A DNA stretch of 64,000 bases from Megalobrama amblycephala (taxonomy: Eukaryota > Chordata > Actinopteri > Cypriniformes > Xenocyprididae): assembly GCF_018812025.1 (NCBI RefSeq), contig NC_063061.1, forward strand, positions 31,411,655 through 31,475,654, in the 5' to 3' direction. Shown here piece after piece: positions 51,945 through 60,346 of this stretch; the stretch's first letter is position 1, and every line of letters starts with the position of its first letter. Under the pieces are notes generated by a model, which saw nothing but the letters and a program-made list of their open reading frames with translations, was not told where the DNA came from and made no database searches. A program made the position numbers and the translations under genes.

Positions 51945-52787
51945 TTAAGAAGAACAGAAACAAGAACGTTTCCCATAATGGTGCAGATACAGAACAGGTT
52001 GGACAGAACCACTCAGAATAAAACAAATAAAACAAATTGGATAGACAACTGCAACCTCTGGTTGTGTTAAAATAATGAGCATTCCTGTGACAATAAAAGG
52101 GGCATACATGATGACCATTGACACAGTAGTTACCAAAATGAGATAAAACGCTCTTCTCTTCATGTGGTTTTCCTCTTCTCTGTCTCTTCCTCTCTCTCCT
52201 GGTCCTGACGGTTTCAGAGCTCTGAGAACAGCCACACAGCAGAACAACTGAATGGAGAGGAAGAGTAGGATCTGGAAGAACCATGTAAATACATAAACGT
52301 TGTGTGAGAGAAAGCTAATCATAGAAAACAAACTGGAACCAAGGCCCAATGGCCACACAAAAACAGAGCAGATCACTCTATATCTGAGAGGTTTGTACTT
52401 CAGAAAGGTTACAGGATGAACCACTGCCAGGTAACGCTCAACACAGATCAGACATTGAAACAGAGGACGGACGGTGATGGCTAGTCCGAGTGAAAATTTC
52501 TGCAATGGCACAAAACTTGGAAACATCTGTGACAGTAGAAAGGCCAGAGCAGACAGAGAGAAAACTATCTCACAAACATTGAGATTGAAGTTAAAGAACT
52601 CTGATGAAACTGCATTTCTTCCCCTGATAATAAGCCACATAACATAAGAGTATGTAGGAACTCCAGACAGTAGATTAAAGCATAGGACAACAATCCAAAG
52701 ACCATCCAGTGATGAAACTTCATGTGTTGTGAGGTTGGTAGAAAGATGAGCTTCAGGTGAAGAGAAGTTCCCAGTGGAGTCATTCAT
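51945..52787 (-). CDS. Orphan class A GPCR, array copy 13, mosaic
   Basis: Intact 280-residue receptor. Starts at MNDSTGNFSSPEAHL (52787); the upstream in-frame codons begin with GTG. From TM3 (VRPLFQCLICVERY) to the tail it is almost identical to copy 12, including VFVWPLGLGSSLFSM and QPVLYLHH. The N-terminus, TM1 and TM2 are highly diverged (IIRGRNAVSSEFFNFNLNVCEIVF), and Trp at 3.25 is lost. The usual octamer/TATA block and leader are absent upstream. The coding exon is open and motifs remain, so it may be functional under a different promoter. Confidence 0.85.
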   Translation of the reverse strand: MNDSTGNFSSPEAHLSTNLTTHEVSSLDGLWIVVLCFNLLSGVPTYSYVMWLIIRGRNAVSSEFFNFNLNVCEIVFSLSALAFLLSQMFPSFVPLQKFSLGLAITVRPLFQCLICVERYLAVVHPVTFLKYKPLRYRVICSVFVWPLGLGSSLFSMISFLSHNVYVFTWFFQILLFLSIQLFCCVAVLRALKPSGPGERGRDREEENHMKRRAFYLILVTTVSMVIMYAPFIVTGMLIILTQPEVAVVYPICFICFILSGSVQPVLYLHHYGKRSCFCSS

Positions 52788-52789
52788 CT

Positions 52790-53455
52790 GTTCACAATTG
52801 CACACATAAACATATTCAATTCAACAATGCACTTGTGTAATTTAAATAAAGTGATAAATACTAAGTAACAAAAAGTAAACATACACTAAAAGTATCATCA
52901 TAAAATCGTTCTAATTATAAGAAAAAAAATAGAGCCTAGATTCATGAAAAATCTTGTATCATTTTGCCATACAATCAAACTCATATCTCCAGTTTACTGT
53001 AGTTTTCAGTATATATCCAGAACCTCAGGACCTGCTGACAGCAACAGAATCACACGTTATTAATGTATCATTCAGGCAAAACATAAAAGAATCAAAAACT
53101 TAAAGAATCCTTTGTCACCTGAATATTGAATGTCTTGAATCAATGAATCAACATAAACTCTAGACTGACTTGACATGCTGTCACAAGAATTTATGTGCTT
53201 GACTGAATACCACACATTACATAAAATACCAGGTATTTCAATATTTAATGTGGAAAACATGTTAAAAAGTTGAGTAACATTAGAACATTTGAAAAAAAAG
53301 GTGGAAAATTTACATTTGAAAGCTTTTACATCAATGCAAATCTTTTGGGATATGACGCACACAAATTAAATCTGGGCTGACATAAGTTTGTGATCTGATG
53401 CTTTAATGAGTGGTACATTTTTGAAAAAAATTATATATATATATATATATATATA
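52790..53455. other. Spacer upstream of GPCR copy 13
   Basis: AT-rich, no gene or promoter block recognised; ends in a (TA)n tract (about 53431-53455) which was the insertion site of the Gypsy element. Confidence 0.45.
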
Positions 53456-53803
53456 GTAACAAAGTTCGTAAATAAGGAGGGAAGAGGACAGGGTCAGCGG
53501 TGACTACTGGCTGTTTATTTTAAGCAAAAACAAATAATAACAAAACAGCGTGCAGATAGGCACAAAACAATCAAGGCAAATTCACAGTTCACTCCAGCAG
53601 CAGACATCCAGGAGTGGGGAAACAGCCAGTAGTCCTTCTCTCTCTCGCAGGCTCCTGTTTCTCCTGGCGTTAAATACTCTCTCCACGCCCAATTACAAGA
53701 AACAGGTGTTTATCATTTGTGTCTAATCCACTCAGACACCGTGCGTCTCCTCCCTCTCTCTCTCCCGTTGCAGATTCCGCTAAACCACGCCCCCCTTGCC
53801 ACA
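53456..53803 (-). repeat. 3' LTR of the Gypsy element
   Basis: Minus-strand start TGTGGCAAGG directly follows a polypurine tract (GGGCGGTGGGGGTA at about 53804-53817). Ends CTTTGTTAC against (TA)n, with the final CA lost or merged in the repeat. The pol stop codon at 53670 lies inside it. Confidence 0.9.
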
Positions 53804-56800
53804 TACCCCCACCGCCCGACTCAGGCCGGGGAGCCGTCCGGCCTGCAGCCCCCCCATTTCTGGAGAGGAAATCGGCCACAGCCATCTGAACACCCGGCCT
53901 GTGGATCACCTTGAATTTAAAAGGCTGTAAAGCTAGATACCAACGGGTGATCCGCGCGTTGGTATCCTTCATGCGGTGCAGCCACTGCAGGGGAGCGTGG
54001 TCCGAACAGAGGGTGAATTCCCGTCCCAGGAGATAATAGCGGAGGGTGAGGACAGCCCACCTGATGGCCAAACACTCCTTCTCCACGGTGCTGTACTTAG
54101 TCTCTCTCTTAGAGAGCTTGCGACTAATGTACAGCACCGGCCGATCCTCCCCCTCTATCTCCTGGGACAGGACCGCACCCAGCCCCCGGTCCGACGCGTC
54201 AGTCTGCAACAAAAAAGGGAGAGAGAAATCAGGAGAGTGAAGCAACGGCCCGCCACACAGAGCAGCCTTTACTTGGGTAAACGCCTGCTGGCACAGCTCC
54301 GTCCACTGGACCGTATCTGGTGCCTCCTTTTTAGTAAGATCAGTCAAGGGGCTGGTGAGGTCCGAATAATTAGGCACATACCTTCTATAATATCCCGCCA
54401 GCCCCAAGAACTGTCTCACCTCCTTTTTGGTCTTAGGGCGCGGACAGGTCGCAACTGCTGCAGTCTTATCAATTTGGGGACGCACCTGTCCATGCCCCAA
54501 GTGGAAGCCCAGATACTTTACTTCCACGTGCCCAATTGCACACTTCTTCGGGTTGGCCGTGAGCCCGGCTCCCCTCAGCGACTTTAAGACCGCCCTCAAA
54601 TGCTGCATATGCCGCTGCCAATCATTACTGAATATGATGATATCATCTAGATAGGCAGCCGCATATGCAGCATGGGGCCGTAAAACCCTGTCCATCAGCC
54701 GCTGAAAGGTAGCCGGTGCCCCGAACAGCCCGAACGGAAGTGTAACAAATTGGTGTAATCCAAACGGCGTCGTGAAAGCTGTCTTTTCTCGGGATAATGG
54801 AGACAAGGGGATCTGCCAATAACCCTTTGTCAAGTCCAGTGTCGAATAAAAACGAGCCGTACCAAGCCGGTCAAGCAATTCGTCAACCCGTGGCATTGGA
54901 TATGCGTCGAATTTCGACACAGCATTCACCTTGCGATAATCCACACAGAACCGGACCGAGCCGTCCGTCTTAGGAACCAAAACTATCGGGCTCGCCCAGT
55001 TACTGTTGGATTCTTCTATTACTCCCATTTCAAGCATCGCACCTAATTCCTCCTGAACTACTTTTTTCTTGTGTTCAGGCAAGCGATATGGCCGGCTGCG
55101 AACCACCACGCCCGGCTCTGTCTCGATATGGTGCTGAATGAGGTTTGTACGGCCAGGTAGGGGAGAAAACACGTCAGCAAACTCTGCCTGTAATTTGGTT
55201 AAATCAATGAGCTGGGAGGGCGAGAGGTGATCTCCCCCTGGGGCCAGTGCGAGAGATTGATTTTTTATATTCGCCTCTGGCCTGAGATCATCCTCTCCGC
55301 TAATCACCGTCGCCAGCATCACTGATTCTCCCTCATTCCATTTTTTTAGGAGATTGAGGTGATAAATTTGACGTGCTCCTCTCCTATCTGAGCGTATTAC
55401 CTCATAATCGAGCTCTCCAACTTGCCGTGTGACCTCAAACGGTCCTTGCCACTTTGCAAGTAATTTTGAACTTGACGTTGGGAGTAATACAAGCACTTTA
55501 TCTCCCGGTGCAAATTTACGCAAATTGGTCCCCCTGTTATACAGCCGGCTCTGTTTGTCCTGGGCCTGCAACAAATTCTCCATAGACAGCCGCCCCAAAG
55601 TGTGGAGTTTTGTTCTCAGGTCCAGCACATACTGAATTTCGTTTTTAGATTGAGAAGGTCCGTCCTCCCAAGCCTCTCTTATGATGTCTAACACCCCTCT
55701 GGGCTGACGACCATAGAGAAGCTCGAAGGGGGAAAACCCCGTGGAGGCTTGCGGGACCTCTCGCACAGCGAACAACAGGGGTTCCAACCATTTGTCCCAA
55801 TTTTTGGCGTCTTCCTGAACGAATTTACGAATCATTGTTTTAAGCGTGCGATTAAAACGTTCGACCAGCCCGTCCGTTTGTGGGTGAAAGACGCTGGTCC
55901 GAATCGATTTAATGCCCAATAATTCGTAAAGTTCGCGTAACGTCTGTGACATAAACGCCGTGCCCTGATCAGTGAGGATTTCCTTAGGAATCCCCACTCG
56001 GGAGATTAAAGAAAACAGTGCGTCAGCAACACTCTTAGCGGAAATGTTGTGGAGAGCCACTGCTTCTGGATATCGTGTTGCATAATCCACAATGACCAAT
56101 GCAAAACGATGTCCTCTTGCTGATCGCTCTAATGGCCCGATGAGGTCCATGCCAATTCTCTCGAAGGGGACCTGCATTAATGGGAGGGGGCGCAAAGGCG
56201 CTTTTGGGGTGGCCGGTGGGTTTAACAACTGACATTCACGACAAGCCGCGCACCACCTGCGCACATTCTCGTGAATGCCCGGCCAAAAAAATCGGGTCAT
56301 GAGGCGATTTAGTGTCGTTCCCTGTCCTAAATGACCAGCCATTGGATTAGAATGAGCCGCTTGAAAAAGCATTTCCCTGCGGCTCCTAGGAACTAACAAC
56401 TGGGTTGTATCTTCTTTTGTCTGAGCGTCTTGGGTCACTCGATACAACCTATTTTTTATAATTGCAAAATATGGATAGGTAAACGGTTGTCCAGGATGGA
56501 GAGACTGACCGTCGATGGTACTGACCTGTTCAAACGCACGTTTCAGCGTCTCGTCCTGAGACTGCTCCAGGGGGAAGTCATCGCGCTCCGAGAGAATAAG
56601 TCTCTCGATTTCGCTCTGTTCCCCTGAGGCAGTACTCAGAGGTCCCGATTCAGTCTCTCCCGCCTGCACACTCACGCTCCCCTCCGGTGCATTTTTTCCC
56701 CAAGAAGCATCCGTACATAAAGCCCCTAATAATTCTGTAAACGCTGGCCAATTCGTTCCCAAAATTAACGGATGCTGGAGGTGCGGGTTAACTGCCACCT

Positions 56801-57476
56801 CAACACTATGCTTTTGACCCCTAAATTGAATGATGACTGGCACAATAGGATACTCTACCACATCCCCGTGCACACACCGCACCTTAACCACGCGGCTATT
56901 ATCCAATGCCCCGGGTTGTATCAGATTTTGATGGATCGAGGTTTGGTTACATCCTGAATCCACCAATGCCTGATAGGTACCCCCCTCAATACTCACAGGT
57001 ATTTGGTACCACCCAGCTTGACCGGGGGCAGCCTGCGGGGCATCCGGGACCCGGACCATTGTTCCCACCTCCATTACAGGACACCTGTCCACGAAATGGC
57101 CCGGGTCTCCGCAACGCCAACAGGCCGGCCCAGACCTCCCCGCCGCTCCAGTGGCAGAGGGTGGATTAGACGGTTGGCGTGGAGAGAGCGGAGACACAGG
57201 AGCCGCGTCCAACCCGGCTGGTGCCCCCTGGGCGGGACTCTGGGAGCTGCATAGGGAATATGGCCATTCCCGCCCCACCCCCGGGGCGGGACTCGAGGAG
57301 GGCCGGGTGGACGAGACCTGGGTAAAGGGACAGGGCGAGAGAGAGAAGGAGATGGAAGAGAGGGAGAGAGAGAAGCTGATGACGAGGGTTCGCCGACCCC
57401 GGGGCACGCCACCATATGATCCTCCGCGAGTTGGATAGCCGACTCCAGCGACGTGGGGCGGTAGCACTGGACCCAC
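53670..57476 (-). CDS. Gypsy Pol: zinc knuckle, protease, integrase, RT, RNase H
   Basis: Open frame of 1268 codons; the first Met given is arbitrary because this frame is entered from gag. Domains in order: CCHC knuckle CWRCGDPGHFVDRC (residues about 119-132); aspartic protease LVDSG (about 170); integrase HHCC zinc domain (WCAACRECQ), catalytic GMDLIG, LTDQGTAF and GLVERFNRT (about 400-550), GPF module (KWQGPF); RT with LDLTKGYWQIPL and catalytic YLDDIIIF (about 945); RNase H QTDASDRGLG (about 1095) and VADFLSR. The frame runs about 45 codons into the 3' LTR. No stop or frameshift interrupts it, so the enzymes may be functional. Confidence 0.9.
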   Translation of the reverse strand: MGPVLPPHVAGVGYPTRGGSYGGVPRGRRTLVISFSLSLSSISFSLSPCPFTQVSSTRPSSSPAPGVGREWPYSLCSSQSPAQGAPAGLDAAPVSPLSPRQPSNPPSATGAAGRSGPACWRCGDPGHFVDRCPVMEVGTMVRVPDAPQAAPGQAGWYQIPVSIEGGTYQALVDSGCNQTSIHQNLIQPGALDNSRVVKVRCVHGDVVEYPIVPVIIQFRGQKHSVEVAVNPHLQHPLILGTNWPAFTELLGALCTDASWGKNAPEGSVSVQAGETESGPLSTASGEQSEIERLILSERDDFPLEQSQDETLKRAFEQVSTIDGQSLHPGQPFTYPYFAIIKNRLYRVTQDAQTKEDTTQLLVPRSRREMLFQAAHSNPMAGHLGQGTTLNRLMTRFFWPGIHENVRRWCAACRECQLLNPPATPKAPLRPLPLMQVPFERIGMDLIGPLERSARGHRFALVIVDYATRYPEAVALHNISAKSVADALFSLISRVGIPKEILTDQGTAFMSQTLRELYELLGIKSIRTSVFHPQTDGLVERFNRTLKTMIRKFVQEDAKNWDKWLEPLLFAVREVPQASTGFSPFELLYGRQPRGVLDIIREAWEDGPSQSKNEIQYVLDLRTKLHTLGRLSMENLLQAQDKQSRLYNRGTNLRKFAPGDKVLVLLPTSSSKLLAKWQGPFEVTRQVGELDYEVIRSDRRGARQIYHLNLLKKWNEGESVMLATVISGEDDLRPEANIKNQSLALAPGGDHLSPSQLIDLTKLQAEFADVFSPLPGRTNLIQHHIETEPGVVVRSRPYRLPEHKKKVVQEELGAMLEMGVIEESNSNWASPIVLVPKTDGSVRFCVDYRKVNAVSKFDAYPMPRVDELLDRLGTARFYSTLDLTKGYWQIPLSPLSREKTAFTTPFGLHQFVTLPFGLFGAPATFQRLMDRVLRPHAAYAAAYLDDIIIFSNDWQRHMQHLRAVLKSLRGAGLTANPKKCAIGHVEVKYLGFHLGHGQVRPQIDKTAAVATCPRPKTKKEVRQFLGLAGYYRRYVPNYSDLTSPLTDLTKKEAPDTVQWTELCQQAFTQVKAALCGGPLLHSPDFSLPFLLQTDASDRGLGAVLSQEIEGEDRPVLYISRKLSKRETKYSTVEKECLAIRWAVLTLRYYLLGREFTLCSDHAPLQWLHRMKDTNARITRWYLALQPFKFKVIHRPGVQMAVADFLSRNGGAAGRTAPRPESGGGGMWQGGRGLAESATGEREGGDARCLSGLDTNDKHLFLVIGRGESI

Positions 57477-58120
57477 TCGGCCATTCTCCTCGGGAGCCGA
57501 GTGGTAAACTGCTCCAGCACCACTCGGTCGATGATCTCCTCCATGTCACTTCCGTCGGCCAGCAACCATTTGCGGCAGGAGTCCCGGAGCTGTTGGGCCA
57601 TCACGAAGGGTCGGCCGGACTCGCCTAGCTCCAAGGAGCGGAAACGCTGGCGATGCTGTTCTGGACTCCGGCCGACCCGCTGGATGATGGCCCTCTTGAG
57701 GTCGTCGAAGTCCAGGAGGCTCCGCACCGGAAGCTGCTGTGCCGCTACCTGGGACTTCCCGGAGAGCAACGGGACCAGGCGCATCGGCCACTGGTCCCGA
57801 GGCCAGCCACAGATCTCGGCGGATGTTTCAAATAGGTCGATGAATGCCTCCGGGTCGTCCTCAGGCCCCATTTTATTGAGTGGGAGGTGGGCGGGCACAG
57901 CACGTTGGTCCGAGGCTCCCGGCCGAGCCTCCCGGTCCATCCAGCTCCGGAACCTCTCGCGGTCTTCCTGCTGGGCTTGGAGGATGGCCTGAAACCGCCT
58001 CTCCTGATCTTGTCTTAAGTCCAGCAGGGCCTGGTGTTGGTCATGTTGCATGACCGCGAGGGATGTAATTATTTCCGCAAATGGCGCAGCGGAGGACTCT
58101 GGCATGGCGGCGGCATCCAT
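57074..58120 (-). CDS. Gypsy Gag (SCAN-like capsid domain)
   Basis: The ATG at 58120 lies seven bases after the primer site. The N-terminus has a coiled-coil-like stretch (QALLDLRQDQERRFQAILQA), then a capsid region typical of SCAN-related Gypsy Gags (EAFIDLFETSAEICGW, DSCRKWLLAD, VLEQFTTRLP, LAEDHM). The C-terminus becomes Pro/Arg-rich. The zinc knuckle expected at its end is in the pol frame, which is -1 relative to gag across the 57074-57476 overlap, so the last part of this frame is probably not translated as such. Confidence 0.82.
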   Translation of the reverse strand: MDAAAMPESSAAPFAEIITSLAVMQHDQHQALLDLRQDQERRFQAILQAQQEDRERFRSWMDREARPGASDQRAVPAHLPLNKMGPEDDPEAFIDLFETSAEICGWPRDQWPMRLVPLLSGKSQVAAQQLPVRSLLDFDDLKRAIIQRVGRSPEQHRQRFRSLELGESGRPFVMAQQLRDSCRKWLLADGSDMEEIIDRVVLEQFTTRLPRRMAEWVQCYRPTSLESAIQLAEDHMVACPGVGEPSSSASLSPSLPSPSLSRPVPLPRSRPPGPPRVPPRGWGGNGHIPYAAPRVPPRGHQPGWTRLLCLRSLHANRLIHPLPLERRGGLGRPVGVAETRAISWTGVL

Positions 58121-58126
58121 CTTCCC

Positions 58127-58144
58127 TCCCGGGTTTCGGCACCA
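58127..58144 (-). other. Primer-binding site complementary to tRNA-Phe
   Basis: Minus strand TGGTGCCGAAACCCGGGA, one base inside the 5' LTR. Its complement ends GTTTCGGCACCA, the 3' end of vertebrate tRNA-Phe with CCA (from knowledge of that tRNA's acceptor stem). Confidence 0.75.
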
Positions 58145-58145
58145 G

Positions 58146-58494
58146 TGTAACAAAGTTCGTAAATAAGGAGGGAAGAGGACAGGGTCAGCGGTGACTACTG
58201 GCTGTTTATTTTAAGCAAAAACAAATAATAACAAAACAGCGTGCAGATAGGCACAAAACAATCAAAGCAAATTCACAGTTCACTCCAGCAGCAGACATCC
58301 AGGAGTGGGGAAACAGCCAGTAGTCCTTCTCTCTCTCGCAGGCTCCTGTTTCTCCTGGCGTTAAATACTCTCTCCACGCCCAATTACTGAAACAAGAAAC
58401 AGGTGTTTATCATTTGTGTCTAATCCACTCAGACACCGTGCGTCTCCTCCCTCTCTCTCCCGTTGCAGATTCCGCTAAACCACGCCCCCCTTGC

Positions 58495-58498
<4 letters not shown>
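58146..58498 (-). repeat. 5' LTR of the Gypsy element
   Basis: Minus-strand TGTGGCAAGG to CTTTGTTACA. Relative to the 3' LTR it has about six extra bases in CCAATTACTGAAACAAG, a two-base difference in the CT run and one A/G change. Confidence 0.9.
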
Positions 58499-58535
<37 letters not shown>

Positions 58536-58682
58536 ATATATACACATACACAAACAGTTTGGGACATGGAAATGTGGTTCAGTGTAAAATTAGACTAATG
58601 CGGGGCAGACAGAAGAGATTAAATATGAAAAACTCGAAAAAAAATCGAACAATAACATGTCTTATGATGAGCACTGGCAAGA

Positions 58683-58760
58683 AAGTTTTCCAACCCGGTG
58701 CAGATAAAGAACAGGCTGAACAAAACCAGTCAGAATAAAACAAGCCAAACCTAAAGTCCT
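58683..58760 (-). pseudogene. GPCR family fragment, TM7
   Basis: Encodes GLACFILTGFVQPVLYLHRVGK, the QPVLY version of copies 12 and 13. Only TM7 and the tail start remain; lies on the far side of the Gypsy insertion and marks the right limit of the array in this window. Confidence 0.75.
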
Positions 58761-58794
58761 CTAAATTTCGCTATAATTTTGTGGTGAAATACTT

Positions 58795-59170
58795 AAAGGA
58801 CTAGTTCACTTTGAAATGAAAATTAGCCCAACCTTTACTCACCCTCAAGCCATCCTAGGTGTATATGACCATCTTGACGCATCCGAGCTTTATAGCCTAA
58901 TGGCAGTGATAGGGTTTAATGAGTATGAGTTGAAGAAAGTGCTTCCATCCACATCCATCTATCATAAATATGTGCTCCACACTACTCCGGAGGATTAATA
59001 AAGGCCTGTGTTTGTGTAAAAAAATATATCCATATTTAAACAAGTTATGAAGTCGAATATCAAGCTTCCATCAGACCGCCTGAAAGTGTAAACCTCTTGC
59101 AGTTCACAAAGCTTACGCGACGTCATGTGCCTTCCCTATTAAACATATAGAAAAGTGTATCTGACGCTAC
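58795..59170. repeat. Interspersed repeat related to 47640-48615
   Basis: Starts TAAAGGACTAGTTCACTTTG and continues TTTACTCACCCTCAAGCCAT, CTAGGTGTATATGAC, as in the foldback element at 47.6 kb, but the mirrored arm is missing. Confidence 0.55.
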
Positions 59171-59174
59171 GCCG

Positions 59175-60310
59175 GTTCAAAAAGAATACCATTTGTTTTA
59201 AAAAAAAGCAATTCAGAATATTTAAATTCAAATGCTTATTTAAATTGGTTTCAACTGTTTCATAAACCCAAGTTGTCACACTATGGGGCAAGTTGTCCCA
59301 AATTGTGCAAGCAGGATAACCACAATATTTTCTCATACTGTATTATCTACTTTCTGTTCCTTCAAAATAAGTTATGGTTCAAGGATATGGGTAGGATTTG
59401 TTTACTTTTACTTTTCACTTTAGAATTAAAGAGTGTTTAATGGGAGTGCCTTGTGCTTTCATGTTGTTCACTGGTGTTCTTATCTCTGGAATTTTGCTCT
59501 GAAGAACCCCATATTTTCAACCCATTCTCACTCCTAAGGCATCAAAGACTGAAGCATGGTCAAGAACCCCCAGCGTCCTCAGCGTCACTCTATGGACGAA
59601 CTGGGAACTCCATTGCTTTCAATGGGAAATCTTTACGATAAACTTTATCGTCAAAAACAGACGCAAATTTTATCGGCATGAAATCACACTGAAGAAGTCT
59701 CATTCAGAACACATCGCGATATTTGGCATCAGTTCACGTGTGCCAGATGTTGGTAAGTAGTCGTACATACGCTGTTCTAACGTTTGATGTGTTTTCTGTT
59801 TGCTGATATTACTCAGATTAACATTAACTCCCGTATTTTCAGTTACTGCATTATATCTGTCACCTCCGCTGAGGTTTTGCTTTTCATTGCTTTCTGAATT
59901 AAAGCACCTTACTAAACTAGGGTGATTAAACACTGTCACGTGACGTGCTATAGACCTTCAATTAGTTAATCATATTTAAATCAGGTTCAAAGTAGTACAA
60001 GTGTAGTTTCAAAATGGTATTTGTAGAAGCACGGTAAAAACAACCCTTACCATGCTTTTACCACAGTATTAGTAGTTTTAATGTGATATTTGTTGTAAAT
60101 TCAGAGTAACCTCAACACTTACCATGCTTTTACCACAGTATTGGTAGTTTTAATGTGATATTTGTTGTAAATGCAGGGTAACCTCAACACTTACCATGCT
60201 TTTAACACCTAATAATGTAAAATCCAAAAATTGTAAGGTGAATCTGTATTTTTTTTTCCCTATATATAATTCTATATATTATATATAATGATATTTTCTT
60301 TTCTCTTGTT
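59175..60310. other. Spacer before the right-edge exons
   Basis: Contains an imperfect tandem duplication of about 75 bp (ACCATGCTTTTACCACAGTA, copies near 60048, 60120 and a partial one at 60197). A donor-like TTGGTAAGTAG at about 59750 could end an upstream untranslated exon. No clear gene. Confidence 0.35.
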
Positions 60311-60346
60311 TCAGCTGAAAAGACCAAAAGGGCCTTTCAGAAATAA

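Larger units (their letters stand above)
53456..58498 (-). mobile_element. Near-complete Gypsy LTR retrotransposon, Gmr1-type domain order
   Basis: LTRs of about 350 bp at both ends differ by roughly one substitution and two short indels, so insertion is recent. It sits in a (TA)n tract, which continues on both sides. A primer site, gag and a long pol frame are present. The order in pol is protease, integrase, reverse transcriptase, RNase H, with integrase upstream of RT; this arrangement is known for the Gmr1 group of deuterostome Ty3/Gypsy elements. Confidence 0.92.

Noticed and set aside
1311..52787. Classical odorant receptor (OR) or T2R identity for the array
   Set aside because: ORs have MAYDRYVAIC, NPxxY and long ECL2 with conserved cysteines; T2Rs lack ERY and this TM2. 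The array fits neither.
54046..57254. Plus-strand frames across the Gypsy element
   Set aside because: Antisense to the intact pol and gag frames.
59581..59690. Short frame from ATG near 59590 (MDELGTPLLSMGN)
   Set aside because: Only about 33 codons, no splice signal joins it in frame to the later exons, and the sequence resembles repeat material.
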